From: Geobacillus proteiniphilus
Lineage (GTDB): Bacteria; Bacillota; Bacilli; Bacillales; Anoxybacillaceae
Direction: 5' to 3'
NCBI RefSeq assembly: GCF_001908025.1
Contig: NZ_MQMG01000002.1
Coordinates: forward strand, 62,001 to 126,000
DNA: 64,000 bases
Both the position numbers and the translations under genes were made by a program. Positions 45,180 through 60,247 of the stretch are shown here, in pieces (position 1 is the stretch's first letter; each line of letters begins with the position of its first letter). The notes beneath the pieces were generated by a model. It saw only the letters and a program-made list of their open reading frames with translations. It made no database searches and was not told the origin of the DNA.

Positions 45180-45659
45180 TTATTTATGATACGGTTCGCC
45201 GCGGTTAATCCGAAATGCGCGGTAAATTTGCTCGAGCAAAATGAGGCGCATCAGCTGGTGTGGAAACGTCATTTTCGAAAACGACAACGTCTCGTCGGCG
45301 CGCGCCATCACTTGTTTGCTTAAGCCGAGCGAGCCGCCGATGACGAACACCACTTTGCTTTTGCCGTAGGTGGCGAGCTCATCGAGACGGGCGGCGAATT
45401 GCTCGGACGATTTCATCTTCCCTTCAATCGCGAGCACGATGACGTGGGCGTCATGCGGAATTTTCGCCAGCAGCCGTTCTCCTTCGCGCTCTTTGATTTG
45501 TTCCTCCTCAAGTTCGCTCGCCCGCTCCGGCGTTTTTTCATCAGCGACTTCGATGATGTCGATTTTGGCGTACGCGGACAGACGCTTTGTATATTCATTA
45601 ATTCCAGCGATTAAATATTTTTCCTTCAATTTACCCACAGCGACAATGGAAATATGCAC
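45180..45659 (-). CDS. rlmH: 23S rRNA (pseudouridine1915-N3)-methyltransferase RlmH
   Basis: SPOUT-class enzyme that methylates pseudouridine in helix 69 of 23S rRNA, 159 residues as in B. subtilis. The SAM-binding knot is [13 protein letters not shown] and the C-terminus is [13 protein letters not shown]. The start is a GTG at 45659 after AGGGG, giving [16 protein letters not shown]. It is the distal gene of the wal-htrC neighbourhood. Confidence 0.96.
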   Translation of the reverse strand: MHISIVAVGKLKEKYLIAGINEYTKRLSAYAKIDIIEVADEKTPERASELEEEQIKEREGERLLAKIPHDAHVIVLAIEGKMKSSEQFAARLDELATYGKSKVVFVIGGSLGLSKQVMARADETLSFSKMTFPHQLMRLILLEQIYRAFRINRGEPYHK

Positions 45660-45743
45660 AAACAACCCCTGCCTTATAAACAGCTTATCAACAGAATTTA
45701 TCCACATATACACAACACATATCCACATGTTGTGAAAAAACTG

Positions 45744-45896
45744 TTATCCTCCTACGAGATATACAGCTTGTTTCGAGCAAAAATGGCACTGTTTTTCGCT
45801 GTTGTCCACAGGCAGGAGATCCGGCGCCTGTTCCGTTTCATCTACATATTGATCAATGGCGATGTCGACATGTTCTTCACATGTGAATATCATCAT
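45744..45896 (-). CDS. CxxH/CxxC mini-protein
   Basis: A 50-residue protein with CEEH near the N-terminus and CHFC near the C-terminus, the pattern of a small family found beside rlmH in Bacillaceae. The four ligands suggest a metal-binding (zinc) knuckle. AAAGGAGTGAGA precedes the ATG. It sits between htrC and rlmH in the same direction. No function is known. Confidence 0.88.
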   Translation of the reverse strand: MMIFTCEEHVDIAIDQYVDETEQAPDLLPVDNSEKQCHFCSKQAVYLVGG

Positions 45897-45957
45897 TCTC
45901 ACTCCTTTCCTTGTGGAAAAAAGAAGGAGCGTTTCCGCTCCCTCCGTCCGTTTTCGT

Positions 45958-47175
45958 TTAATACGACTCGCGCGCCAGCTTCATCGTGACCGTGCGTTTT
46001 TTCCCATCACGATAAAACGTGACTTCCATCTGGTCTCCGATCGATTTTTTCGTATACAAATACTTGCGCAAATCAAGCACGTTGCGGATTTTTTCACCGT
46101 CAAGCGCGACGATGACATCAAACTGCTTTAAGCCCGCCTGTGCGGCCGGCGACATCGGCACGACTTGAATGACCGCCGCTCCTTCCGTTACGTTCGGCGG
46201 CAAATGGAGCGTCGCCTGCAAATGGTACGATGGGATGTCGCTTAGCGATCGAAGTTCAACGCCCATATACGGACGGCGCACTTGTCCGTATTTTTCCAAG
46301 TCCGAAATGATCGGAATGGCCGTGTTGATCGGGATAGCGAACCCGATGCCTTCGACCGCCTCTTGGGCGATTTTCATCGAGTTGATGCCGATGACTTGCC
46401 CTTTGATATTGACAAGAGCGCCGCCGCTGTTGCCCGGATTGATCGCCGCATCTGTCTGCAACACTTCTGCGTTCCAGTCTGGAGCGCCGTCTTGGTCCAA
46501 ATCGACTTCGACCGTCCGGTTCGTTCCGGAAATAATGCCTTGCGTCACCGAGCCGGCAAACTGCAAGCCGAGCGGGTTGCCGATGGCAATGACCGGCTCG
46601 CCTGGCTTCACCGTATCGGAGTTGCCGAACTGGGCGACTTTTTTCACATGCTTCGCATCAATTTCCAAGACAGCTAAATCCATAAGCACATCGCTGCCAA
46701 GCAGCTTTGCCGGCACTCTCGTCCCATCTTTGAGGCTCACTTCGAGCTGACTGGCGTTTTCAACAACATGATGGTTCGTGACGATAAACGCCCGGTCTCC
46801 CGCTTTCTTGTAAATGACGCCCGATCCGACGCCAGCCTCGCCTCCTTGCGACCAGAAGCTGGCTTCTTGAATGTTGACAACGCCGACAACCGCATCCGAC
46901 ACTTGGTCAATCGCCTTCGTCACCGCCGTCGTCACATCAACGGAAACGTTCTGCCGAATCGGCGGAGCTCCGTTTCCTCCCTCCGGCTCTTCCTCTGCGC
47001 CTTGCGGCGGCACAGCATCATACGGGAGGATATCCCAACGGGAAAGCGCCGGAATGGACATGAGGACGAGCAGTCCTCCTAGCACGGCGCCGACAAGCGC
47101 AGAAACAAACGATCCGCTGCGCCGCTTCCTCCTCGTTTGTTCGTACGGCTCATAATGGTCGTCGTAATATCCCAT
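45958..47175 (-). CDS. htrC: HtrA-type membrane serine protease HtrC
   Basis: DegP-like protease of 405 residues. One N-terminal membrane anchor (FVSALVGAVLGGLLVLMSI) is followed by a trypsin-like domain with His in IVTNHHVVE, Asp in VLMDLAVLEI and Ser in INPGNSGGALVN, then a PDZ domain (~305-400). It lies downstream of walJ, as in B. subtilis (yyxA). The start at 47175 follows AAAGGATGG; a longer frame to 47205 has no ribosome site. It is probably part of envelope quality control. Confidence 0.94.
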   Translation of the reverse strand: MGYYDDHYEPYEQTRRKRRSGSFVSALVGAVLGGLLVLMSIPALSRWDILPYDAVPPQGAEEEPEGGNGAPPIRQNVSVDVTTAVTKAIDQVSDAVVGVVNIQEASFWSQGGEAGVGSGVIYKKAGDRAFIVTNHHVVENASQLEVSLKDGTRVPAKLLGSDVLMDLAVLEIDAKHVKKVAQFGNSDTVKPGEPVIAIGNPLGLQFAGSVTQGIISGTNRTVEVDLDQDGAPDWNAEVLQTDAAINPGNSGGALVNIKGQVIGINSMKIAQEAVEGIGFAIPINTAIPIISDLEKYGQVRRPYMGVELRSLSDIPSYHLQATLHLPPNVTEGAAVIQVVPMSPAAQAGLKQFDVIVALDGEKIRNVLDLRKYLYTKKSIGDQMEVTFYRDGKKRTVTMKLARESY

Positions 47176-47276
47176 GCTCACCATCCTTTCCGCATTCGTC
47201 TCCATCCCTCATTATAATCATGAACAGGAGAAAAAATCCAACAAATGCGTTTCCCTCAGTTTCGGCAAAACGGGCT

Positions 47277-48071
47277 TTATACATACGCCAGCGCCGTCGC
47301 CCGACGCGGATCGGTATCGTACAAATGAAAGCGGGCGCCGACCGTCAAGCCTTTCTGTTCCAACACTTGCGCCACGGTCATGCGCGCCAGCTCTTTCATA
47401 TTGTTATCTTGGCTCAAATGGGCCAAATAAATTTGCTTTGTCCGGTCGCCGATCACGTCAGCAAGCGCCAAACCCGCTTCCTCATTCGAAATATGGCCGA
47501 CATCGCTTAAAATGCGGCGCTTGACGTTCCATGGGTACTTCCCCATCCGCAACATGCCAACGTCGTGATTGCTTTCAAACACGAACACATCCGCATTTTC
47601 AATCGTCTTTTTCATCCGCTCACTCACATAGCCGGTATCAGTGAGCAACACAAGCTTTTTCCCTTCATAGTGGAAAACGTAAAACATCGGCTCGGCGGCG
47701 TCATGGGAGACGCCGAACGATTCGACGTCGACATCGCCGAACGTCCTTACCGCGCCGAGTGGAAAGACAAATTTTTGCTCGGCCGGAATGTCGCCGACCG
47801 CTTGTTCCATCGCCCGCCACGTTTTTTCATTCGCATACACCGGCAGCCGGTATTTGCGGGCGAGGACGCCAAGCCCTTTAATATGGTCACTATGTTCATG
47901 GGTGACAAGCAACGCATCAAGCTGTTTCGGATGGCGGCCGATTTCAACAAACAGCTCCTCAAGCTGCTTGCCGCTCAAACCGGCGTCAACAAGCAGGCGC
48001 TGGCGATCTGTCTCAATGTAAAAGGCGTTGCCGGTGCTGCCGCTGGCCAGCACACTAAATCGCATCGTCAT
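47277..48071 (-). CDS. walJ: MBL-fold exonuclease-like protein WalJ
   Basis: Metallo-beta-lactamase fold protein of 264 residues (YycJ). The metal motif is [15 protein letters not shown], with further ligands in [10 protein letters not shown] and LAHLSQDNN. In relatives it is linked to DNA repair and to coordination of division. It sits at the end of the walRKHI cluster, 6 bases after walI. GGAG lies 9 nt before the ATG. Confidence 0.94.
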   Translation of the reverse strand: MTMRFSVLASGSTGNAFYIETDRQRLLVDAGLSGKQLEELFVEIGRHPKQLDALLVTHEHSDHIKGLGVLARKYRLPVYANEKTWRAMEQAVGDIPAEQKFVFPLGAVRTFGDVDVESFGVSHDAAEPMFYVFHYEGKKLVLLTDTGYVSERMKKTIENADVFVFESNHDVGMLRMGKYPWNVKRRILSDVGHISNEEAGLALADVIGDRTKQIYLAHLSQDNNMKELARMTVAQVLEQKGLTVGARFHLYDTDPRRATALAYV

Positions 48072-48077
48072 GTTCTT

Positions 48078-48860
48078 TCACTCCAGCACATTTCCTTGAT
48101 CATTGATCACTTGCCCTTCAAACGCATTGACGAAATAGTCTTCCTTCCGATTGACAACGATATGCCAAGTTGGAGTCAACACTTGGGATGCAGTAAATTG
48201 AACAAGCCCGTAATAGCCAAGCTCCACTTTCGTGACGCGGTCGCCCGGCTGCAAATGCCCTTTTCGGTACAACGTCTCAATGGCTTTAATCGCCGGGACG
48301 ATATCTTGCTTCCGCTCGTACTTTTCCAATTCGCTGAGCATCGTCTGTTCATACGACAACGCTTCCCGTCTCCCGTTGACATGGATGACGAGCTTGCTGT
48401 TTTCATTGCCGTAAATCATCTTGCCGTCATACACTTGGTAGCAGGTCAAGATTCCTTGTTTTTCATCAAACGACCAAAAGGCATATTGCCCACCACCGAT
48501 GATGTAGCGCTGCAAAAACTCACGCAGCTGGTATGGATCGTCAATCGGCAGCGCAACCGGATCAATGAACGTCCCTTTGACTTTCGTTTCTCCTTCGATT
48601 TTCACTTTTTGCCCGGGCAGCTTTTTTACATCCGCCATGGTGAATGAGCGGCTTTTGCCGCTGACATACGCCGCTTTCGTCACTTCTTTCGGCAACTCGA
48701 CGTACGTAATGCCGTTCGCCTCAAGCTGCTCTTCAATCGTCGTTTCCAAAATGACATCGAGCTGGCTGCTGTTTCGTTTTTCCATAAACTGATAGCCTAA
48801 AAAGCAGTCGAGGATGAGGAACACGATAATAAAAATCGTCTTCGTTTTACTCCAGTCCAT
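48078..48860 (-). CDS. walI: WalK regulator WalI (YycI)
   Basis: Single-pass membrane protein of 260 residues with an N-terminal anchor (TIFIIVFLILDCFLGYQF) and an extracellular YycH/YycI-fold domain. With WalH it modulates the WalK kinase in the membrane. GGAGGGGG lies 5 nt before the ATG at 48860. It overlaps the end of walH by 14 bases. Confidence 0.93.
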   Translation of the reverse strand: MDWSKTKTIFIIVFLILDCFLGYQFMEKRNSSQLDVILETTIEEQLEANGITYVELPKEVTKAAYVSGKSRSFTMADVKKLPGQKVKIEGETKVKGTFIDPVALPIDDPYQLREFLQRYIIGGGQYAFWSFDEKQGILTCYQVYDGKMIYGNENSKLVIHVNGRREALSYEQTMLSELEKYERKQDIVPAIKAIETLYRKGHLQPGDRVTKVELGYYGLVQFTASQVLTPTWHIVVNRKEDYFVNAFEGQVINDQGNVLE

Positions 48861-50175
48861 TTGTTCCCCCTCCTCCCGCCTCATCGCCCATGTTCACCTT
48901 TTTCCACGTTTGTCCGTACAAGTAGAACCATGCCGGTTCAAGGCGGATGACTTTTTCCCGCTCCGGATCTTTGATGAGCTCATAGCCGATGGCGATATCT
49001 TTGATGAGTGATTTGCGAACGCCTTTCGTCTGTTCGAACCAGTTGACGATCTCATGGCCGGACGGCAGCGTTTTTGATGTGCGGTTGCGATCCGCGATTT
49101 CAAGGCGGAAGAGCGGGCGCTGATATTTCATCAAATCGGACGCTCCCCACGTCTCCACGATTTCTGACATGCCGTATTCATTAAAGACTGGATAGCCGTT
49201 GACGACAAGCCGGAACGTGACTTTTCGATCCTCCTCGCTCCAGCGGGCGAAATGGTACAGATCCGTCCAACCGCCATGCTCATTGACGAAATCAATGCTT
49301 TTTTGGATGATATGGGTTTCTTGCTCCGTTTGTCCCATATTCGAGACGCGCGCCGCTGGATTCACATACAGCAGCATCCGTTGAAGAAAATCGACGTCCA
49401 TCAGCCGCGAACCGTCTGTATATTCTTCGCCAAACGGAATCAAATCTTTTTTGACAAAGCTTGGATCGCTAAAGAGCGCTTCTTTAAACTTGTCTGCGTC
49501 CAGCTCGTCGGTATAATATTGCAGACTGCTGAGCACCACTTCTTTTTCCGGCAAATACAACTGCTTCGTTTCGCTGACCGGATAAGCGAAATAACGCGGA
49601 AAATGGCTCGCTTCTTTCGCCAGCCGGCCGATCGCCGACAAGGAGGCATCGCTGGCAATCGCCTTGTAAATTTTGTGCTTGTCGGTCGCGATGAAGTAGA
49701 TGGGGAACTCGTCCTTCCCGCCGAGCGGGACGAGCAGGCGGTCAAACGCCAATCCGTCGAGCCCCCTGTCATCGATCGTGAAAATCAATCGGTATATGTC
49801 GATCGGCACCTCATCGGGGTAAATGATCTCGAGCCGCTCTTTGCCGTTTAAAAACGATAAAAACTTCCCTTGTGGAACAGAAGACGAAACATCTTCGAAA
49901 TCGTCAAGCGTCCATTTTCTCATTTCTTTCAGCACTTCATTTTTCTCTTCGTCTTTCGTCACAGCATAGGGGACGCCGTTTTTATGAATGAGAATCTGCT
50001 TTGGCTGCACGACCATCGCTGTATCCACTTGCGTATTGCTCACGGAGACGTGTTGAATGTATTCGTCGTTTTGCAGCACGTCGTATTTCGGATGATATGT
50101 CCATAAGGCAAACGTTAAGGTAATGCTGATGAGCACAAGCAACGTCAACACGATGGTTTTGATCGTTTCATACAT
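48847..50175 (-). CDS. walH: WalK regulator WalH (YycH)
   Basis: Single-pass membrane protein of 442 residues with one N-terminal helix (TIVLTLLVLISITLTFALW) and a large extracellular domain. It works with WalI to control WalK activity. AAAGGATG lies 9 nt before the ATG at 50175, which overlaps the walK stop region by 8 bases, giving tight coupling. Confidence 0.93.
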   Translation of the reverse strand: MYETIKTIVLTLLVLISITLTFALWTYHPKYDVLQNDEYIQHVSVSNTQVDTAMVVQPKQILIHKNGVPYAVTKDEEKNEVLKEMRKWTLDDFEDVSSSVPQGKFLSFLNGKERLEIIYPDEVPIDIYRLIFTIDDRGLDGLAFDRLLVPLGGKDEFPIYFIATDKHKIYKAIASDASLSAIGRLAKEASHFPRYFAYPVSETKQLYLPEKEVVLSSLQYYTDELDADKFKEALFSDPSFVKKDLIPFGEEYTDGSRLMDVDFLQRMLLYVNPAARVSNMGQTEQETHIIQKSIDFVNEHGGWTDLYHFARWSEEDRKVTFRLVVNGYPVFNEYGMSEIVETWGASDLMKYQRPLFRLEIADRNRTSKTLPSGHEIVNWFEQTKGVRKSLIKDIAIGYELIKDPEREKVIRLEPAWFYLYGQTWKKVNMGDEAGGGGTNGLE

Positions 50176-51997
50176 CGCACCAGTCATCCTTTTGCTCGCG
50201 TTCTAGCGGCAGCGTAAAATAAATCGTCGTTCCTTTATGCTCCTTGCTTTCTGCCCAAATCGTCCCGCCATGGGCAACGACGACTTCTTTGGCAATGGCC
50301 AGCCCAAGCCCCGTACCGCCCAATTTGCGCGATCGCGCCTTGTCGACCCGGTAAAACCGTTCGAAAATTTTTGCCAAGTCGGCTTTCGGAATGCCGACTC
50401 CTTCGTCGCTGACGCTGACGATAATTTCATCAGCAAGTTTGCGGACGCGAAACGTAATCGTCCCGCCTTGCGGAGAGTATTTCAAAGCGTTCGAAATAAT
50501 GTTATCTAACACTTGCGTAATTTTATCTTCATCAACTTCAATAAAAATCGCCTCGCGCGGAATTTTGCGAACGAACCGGATGTTGTCGCTTTTCGTCAAC
50601 TCAAATCGGTCAATGACTTTATGGAAATAGGCCGAAAAATTGATCCACGTTTTCTTCAGCTTGTAGTCTTTGCTGTCGAGCTTGGACAGATGGAGCAAGT
50701 CGTTGACGAGCCGAATCATCCGTTCCGTTTCATTTTGCACGACTTGAATGAACCTCGGCGCGATGTCTTTATCTTGCCAAGCGCCGTCAGCGAGCGCTTC
50801 TAAGTAGCTTTTCATCGTGGTGAGCGGCGTGCGCAATTCATGTGACACGTTGGCGACAAACTGCCGCCGCTCGCGGTCGATTTTTTCCTGTTCGGTAATA
50901 TCGTGCAAAACGACGATCAACCCATTGACAAATCCGCCCTCTTTTTGAATCACCGACAACGACGCGCGCAAAATATACAGTTCCTCATCCGTGCTGAAAT
51001 CTAAAATGAGCGAATCACGCTCCTCAAGCAGCGTTTCAAACGTATACTGGTCGGCAATGCCAAGCACGTCGACGATCGAACTCGACAGCACTGTTTCACG
51101 TGAAACATTCAAAATGTTTAACGCTGCATCGTTAATGAGAATGACGCGCCCGCGACGGTCGGTCGCAATGACGCCATCGGTCATATGCGTCAAGACGGAC
51201 TCGAGCTTGCGCCGTTCCCCTTCCGTCGTCGCCTGCGCTTCCTGCAATTTTTTCGTCAAATTGTTGAACGTCATCGCCAATTGGCCGATTTCATCATAGC
51301 CGTACACTTTCACCTTGCGGGAGAAATCTCCCCTCGTCATCGCCAGCGCTTGCCGGCGCATATCGGAAATCGGCCGGGTGATCGTGCGCGACAAAAAAAT
51401 GCCGAGCACGGCGGTAATGGCGAGAGCGATCCCCGTCCCGGTCGCCAAAATCATATTGATTTGCCGCATTTGCGAAAAGACGTTTTCCATCGAGGCGATG
51501 ACGTAAATGACACCTTTGATTTCGCCGCTCGTTTTAATCGGAGTCGACGAAATGTACATGCGATGGCCTGTTTTCGAATCGAGCAGCATCTGGTCAACCA
51601 TTTCACCCGTAACAAGTGAACGTTTTACGTAAATTTCCGTCGTCCGCTTCCCGACGATATTTTGCGTATACGGATTGGACGTTGCCAACACTTTCCCTTT
51701 CTCATCGATGACGCGCACTTCGGAAATGTCTTGGGAAACGAAATCATGAAGAAGCGAACGGATGTCTTCTTCCAATGTCGGGCTTTTTTCATCGCGCTCC
51801 CGATTCATCGCCTGCTCGACGTTATAGGCGAGCAAGGTCACCCGTTCGTTTAATGAGTTTTTAAAGTTCTGCACAAGCTCCGTTTCCAGCTTGCGAACGA
51901 AGTACACGCCGATGATTTGCATGGCGACGAGAATCAATAATACATAAATGATGACAAACTTAAAATGAATCGAACGGAATGGGCCTACTTTTTTCAT
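50168..51997 (-). CDS. walK: Essential cell-wall sensor histidine kinase WalK
   Basis: Membrane kinase of 609 residues for the WalKR system controlling cell-wall turnover. Two membrane segments (~10-32 and ~183-205) flank an extracellular Cache/PAS-like domain. HAMP, PAS, HisKA (phosphoacceptor His in FVANVSHELRTPLTTMKSYL) and HATPase (DNIISNALKYSPQGG, DEGVGIPKADLAKIFERF) domains follow. AGGAG lies about 12 nt before the ATG, slightly long. Confidence 0.97.
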   Translation of the reverse strand: MKKVGPFRSIHFKFVIIYVLLILVAMQIIGVYFVRKLETELVQNFKNSLNERVTLLAYNVEQAMNRERDEKSPTLEEDIRSLLHDFVSQDISEVRVIDEKGKVLATSNPYTQNIVGKRTTEIYVKRSLVTGEMVDQMLLDSKTGHRMYISSTPIKTSGEIKGVIYVIASMENVFSQMRQINMILATGTGIALAITAVLGIFLSRTITRPISDMRRQALAMTRGDFSRKVKVYGYDEIGQLAMTFNNLTKKLQEAQATTEGERRKLESVLTHMTDGVIATDRRGRVILINDAALNILNVSRETVLSSSIVDVLGIADQYTFETLLEERDSLILDFSTDEELYILRASLSVIQKEGGFVNGLIVVLHDITEQEKIDRERRQFVANVSHELRTPLTTMKSYLEALADGAWQDKDIAPRFIQVVQNETERMIRLVNDLLHLSKLDSKDYKLKKTWINFSAYFHKVIDRFELTKSDNIRFVRKIPREAIFIEVDEDKITQVLDNIISNALKYSPQGGTITFRVRKLADEIIVSVSDEGVGIPKADLAKIFERFYRVDKARSRKLGGTGLGLAIAKEVVVAHGGTIWAESKEHKGTTIYFTLPLEREQKDDWCDV

Positions 51998-52003
51998 GCT
52001 GGC

Positions 52004-52717
52004 TCATGACTCCTGTTCCGGATTGCGCAAGTAATAGCCGACGCCCCGCCTTGTGACGATCCAATTCGGGTGGGAAGGGTTGTCCTCAATTTTTTCACGC
52101 AGACGTCTTACCGTCACGTCCACGGTGCGCACATCGCCATAGTAATCGTAGCCCCAGACGGTTTGCAACAAATGCTCGCGCGTCATCACTTGGCCGATAT
52201 GCTTCGCCAAGTAATGAAGCAGTTCAAATTCGCGGTGGGTCAGTTCAATTGTTTCCCCCCGCTTTTGCACGACATACGCGTCCGGACGGATGACGAGCGG
52301 GCCAATGACGATTTCATTTGTTTCGTTTTCTCCTTCTTCTTGGTTGGCCGTTTGCGCATGGCGGCGCAAGTTTGCCTTCACCCGCGCCAGCAGCTCGCGC
52401 GTGCTGAACGGCTTTGTCACATAATCGTCCGCACCGAGCTCCAACCCAAGCACTTTATCAATCTCGGAATCTTTCGCCGTCAGCATAATGATCGGCATAT
52501 CATACTTTTTCCGCACTTCGCGGCATACTTCCATGCCGTCTTTTAACGGCAACATAATATCCAATAAAATCAAGTCCGGCATCGTTTCTTCGACTTTTTG
52601 CAGCGCTTCTTCGCCGTCGTAGGCGCAAATGACTTCATATCCTTCTTTTTGCAAATTAAATTGCAAAATATCGGCAATCGGTTTTTCATCATCAACGACT
52701 AAAATGCGTTTTTCCAT
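52004..52717 (-). CDS. walR: Essential response regulator WalR
   Basis: OmpR-family regulator of 237 residues. The receiver domain has acidic residues in [10 protein letters not shown], the phosphoacceptor Asp in [14 protein letters not shown] and Lys in [14 protein letters not shown]. The C-terminal winged helix ends in [20 protein letters not shown] lies about 11 nt before the ATG. It is the first gene of walRKHIJ-htrC. Confidence 0.97.
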   Translation of the reverse strand: MEKRILVVDDEKPIADILQFNLQKEGYEVICAYDGEEALQKVEETMPDLILLDIMLPLKDGMEVCREVRKKYDMPIIMLTAKDSEIDKVLGLELGADDYVTKPFSTRELLARVKANLRRHAQTANQEEGENETNEIVIGPLVIRPDAYVVQKRGETIELTHREFELLHYLAKHIGQVMTREHLLQTVWGYDYYGDVRTVDVTVRRLREKIEDNPSHPNWIVTRRGVGYYLRNPEQES

Positions 52718-52767
52718 CTCGCTCACATCCTTCCTTTTGCGATGGAATCCTATCATTACTAATTTAC

Positions 52768-52782
52768 CATGTTATGAACATG
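52768..52782. repeat. Perfect inverted repeat upstream of walR
   Basis: CATGTT-ATG-AACATG, about 50 bases before walR. It could be an operator or chance. No match to a known motif was recognised. Confidence 0.35.
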
Positions 52783-52826
52783 AAATCATCCTTTGCCGAT
52801 TGCCATTTTGAGGAGCCTATCAAAGA

Positions 52827-52860
52827 AAAAAAGCATAGACGCGCGTGCATCTATGCCTGT
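52827..52860 (-). terminator. Terminator of purA
   Basis: On the minus strand GCATAGA-N10-TCTATGC followed by a T tract, between purA and walR. Confidence 0.88.
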
Positions 52861-52906
52861 AGTTTGCTTTGTTTATACGCCGCCTGTCACCGTCTACTAT
52901 CGCCGC

Positions 52907-55775
<2,869 letters not shown>

Positions 55776-55816
55776 CGTCTCACCGCCTTTTCCCCCGTTT
55801 CATTTCCGTCGATAAT

Positions 55817-55846
55817 GCCCCCGCCATAGCGGGCGGGGGCATCGTC
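55817..55846 (-). terminator. Hairpin between rplI and dnaC
   Basis: ATGCCCCCGCC-N5-GGCGGGGGCAT-like stem with only a weak T tract (ATTATC). It may be a partial terminator or processing site. Confidence 0.5.
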
Positions 55847-55853
55847 GCTACCG

Positions 55854-58276
<2,423 letters not shown>

Positions 58277-58319
58277 TCAAGTCAGCTCCTACACTGAAGA
58301 AATGGCTCACCTTATCCAA

Positions 58320-59249
58320 TTATAATATGCGGCGGCGCAAATCAAATCCTAAATCAATTATACCGAATATCGCCACAAGATAAAGTAGAAAAGGCAGGAA
58401 TAAGCAAATGACCGTCCCTGCCGCCACCACACCTTTGCCAATCCCTTTTTTGTAAGCGGCGTAGTAAAGAAACGAAAATCCTTGCACGATCATCGCCAGC
58501 TGCAATACATAGGATAAGTTCAACACGGCGATATAAGCAAACGATCCTTCTTTGAACGGGAACAAGGAGAGAAGGAGCACAAGGACATACACCCACAATA
58601 CGGTTTTCGGCCACGTCAACTCGCGAAACGGCGGCCATGAGCCGACCGGCAGCTTCAGCCTCTTCATCACCGGCAGCGAGACGATGATCGTCGCGTACGC
58701 CAGCGCAAACGAAGCGATGACAAACAGCGTCGGAACCATATAGCCGATCAGCTTCAGCCCTTGTTCGAACTGCCTTTTCATCTCCAAAGGCGGCGCTTGG
58801 CCCATTCCCTTCATTAGATTCATTGCCGTGTCAAACGATTCTCGCACGAGCGCAAGCGTATCTTGGATCATATCGACGTGCAAAAATTGAATCGAGATGA
58901 TGTAATCAAGCACGATATTCACCAAAAATACAAGCGCGCCGACAAGAAGAACAAGATAACGGTTTTTCTGTTTCGAAAGCATTGCGCCGACCGCCATGCC
59001 AACGGTGCCAAACATGAGCGCCATCGGCAGTGACAAAAGCGAGCCGATCAAACCGGAGATGACAAGGGCCGCCGCCAGCAGCAAAACAGCGGGAGCAAGA
59101 CCGTTTCGCATCGTAAACACCATAAACGGAAGCGCTAAAAACAAAGCGGCGACAATCCCAATGACCGGCGCGTACAGCGCAAGCAAAAACAAAACGGCAA
59201 ACAGCGCGAGCTCAATCGCCGCTTCGGTGAGGGCGTGCGTTTTTCGCAA
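58320..59249 (-). CDS. yybS: YybS-family (DUF2232) membrane protein
   Basis: Polytopic membrane protein of 309 residues with about eight helices. Function is unknown in the family, though the gene lies beside gdpP throughout Bacillaceae. The start is a TTG at 59249 about 7 nt after AAAGGGGAA, giving LRKTHALTEAAIELAL. The longer frame to 59399 runs through a transposon-end hairpin and the rpsR terminator, so it is rejected. Confidence 0.85.
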   Translation of the reverse strand: MRKTHALTEAAIELALFAVLFLLALYAPVIGIVAALFLALPFMVFTMRNGLAPAVLLLAAALVISGLIGSLLSLPMALMFGTVGMAVGAMLSKQKNRYLVLLVGALVFLVNIVLDYIISIQFLHVDMIQDTLALVRESFDTAMNLMKGMGQAPPLEMKRQFEQGLKLIGYMVPTLFVIASFALAYATIIVSLPVMKRLKLPVGSWPPFRELTWPKTVLWVYVLVLLLSLFPFKEGSFAYIAVLNLSYVLQLAMIVQGFSFLYYAAYKKGIGKGVVAAGTVICLFLPFLLYLVAIFGIIDLGFDLRRRIL

Positions 59250-59283
59250 TGAACGTTCCCCTTTCTTTGTTTTTTTGGTGATT

Positions 59284-59336
59284 TGACCTCCTTCCCCACT
59301 TTCGCCCTGCTTGAGAGTGGGAGTCCGCTCGGTCAG
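59284..59336 (-). mobile_element. Solo IS200/IS605-type right-end hairpin (copy D)
   Basis: On the minus strand, GCGGA, then CTCCCACT-N14-AGTGGGGAAG, ending GAGGTCAA. It has the same hairpin layout and terminal TCAA as copies A-C, though more diverged. It lies between the rpsR terminator and yybS. Confidence 0.5.
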
Positions 59337-59343
59337 AGGAGAT

Positions 59344-59379
59344 AAAAAAAGCAGTAAGGATCCCCCCTTACTGCTTGCT
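59344..59379 (-). terminator. Terminator of the rpsF-ssb-rpsR operon
   Basis: On the minus strand AAGCAGTAAGG-N5-CCTTACTGCTT followed by TTTTTATC. Confidence 0.9.
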
Positions 59380-59385
59380 TTCGGC

Positions 59386-59622
59386 TCACTCGTCCGCAAC
59401 GTACGGCAGAAGCGCCATTTGGCGCGCGCGTTTGATCGCGACCGTCAATTTGCGCTGATATTTCGCGCTCGTTCCCGTTACACGGCGCGGCAAAATTTTG
59501 CCGCGTTCGGAAATGAACTTTTTCAGCAAATCGACGTCTTTGTAGTCGATATGCGTAATGTTGTTCGCCGTGAAGTAACATACTTTGCGGCGTTTGCCGC
59601 GTCCGCCTTTCCGTCCTGCCAT
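59386..59622 (-). CDS. rpsR: 30S ribosomal protein S18
   Basis: Ribosomal protein of 78 residues, normal length, pairing with S6 on 16S r[22 protein letters not shown] and [12 protein letters not shown] are conserved; the single Cys replaces a zinc-type set. GGAGG precedes the ATG. It is the third gene of the rpsF-ssb-rpsR operon. Confidence 0.97.
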   Translation of the reverse strand: MAGRKGGRGKRRKVCYFTANNITHIDYKDVDLLKKFISERGKILPRRVTGTSAKYQRKLTVAIKRARQMALLPYVADE

Positions 59623-59669
59623 GCTTGTTTCCTCCTTTCCATTGCCGTCGTTTCCTCATCGGTGGAATG

Positions 59670-59704
59670 GCCCGCTGCCTGCACGTTGCTTAGAGGCAGG
59701 GGGC
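59670..59704 (-). repeat. Strong hairpin in the ssb-rpsR gap
   Basis: On the minus strand GCCCCCTGCCT-N13-AGGCAGCGGGC, with no T tract. It could be a processing or regulatory stem ahead of rpsR. Its loop (CTAAGCA) faintly recalls the solo transposon ends in this window. Confidence 0.5.
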
Positions 59705-59722
59705 TTCAAGCGACCTGTTTAT

Positions 59723-60217
59723 TTAAAACGGCAAATCATCATCAGAAATATCGATCGGCTGGCCGTCATTGGCGAAAGGATCGTCATCGATGCGGCCAAC
59801 CCCTTTTTCATTCGGATATCGGTGGTTCTGATCTTGTCCGAATGGGAATGGATCCCCATAGTAGCCGCCTGCTGTTGCCCCTCGCTGCTCGCTCGTTCCT
59901 TTCGGCTCAAGAAATTGGACGCTATCAGCCACCACTTCCGTCACATACACGCGCCGACCTTCTTGATTTTCATAGCTGCGGGTTTGCAGTCGGCCATCGA
60001 CGCCAGCCAAGCTCCCCTTTTTCAAAAAGTTGGCGACGTTTTCCGCCTGGCGGCGCCAAACGACACACTGGATAAAATCCGTTTCTCGCTCGCCCTGCTG
60101 GTTTGTAAACGGACGGTTGACCGCGAGCGTAAACGTGGCAACAGCCACTCCGCTTGGAGTGTAGCGCAACTCCGGATCTCTCGTTAACCTGCCGACCAAA
60201 ATGACGCGGTTAATCAT
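59723..60217 (-). CDS. ssb: Single-stranded DNA-binding protein SsbA
   Basis: OB-fold protein of 164 residues that coats single-stranded DNA. The N-domain is [20 protein letters not shown] with [19 protein letters not shown] Gly/Asp-rich linker leads to the conserved acidic tip DISDDDLPF, which recruits partner proteins. GAGGTGG precedes the ATG at 60217. Confidence 0.97.
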   Translation of the reverse strand: MINRVILVGRLTRDPELRYTPSGVAVATFTLAVNRPFTNQQGERETDFIQCVVWRRQAENVANFLKKGSLAGVDGRLQTRSYENQEGRRVYVTEVVADSVQFLEPKGTSEQRGATAGGYYGDPFPFGQDQNHRYPNEKGVGRIDDDPFANDGQPIDISDDDLPF

Positions 60218-60247
60218 CAGAACCACCTCTTCATCCTATCGAAAAGA

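Noticed and set aside
47565-48647. 360-aa open frame on the plus strand
   Set aside because: It lies antisense to walJ and walI, has no ribosome site and resembles no family. It is an artefact of GC-rich codons on the other strand.
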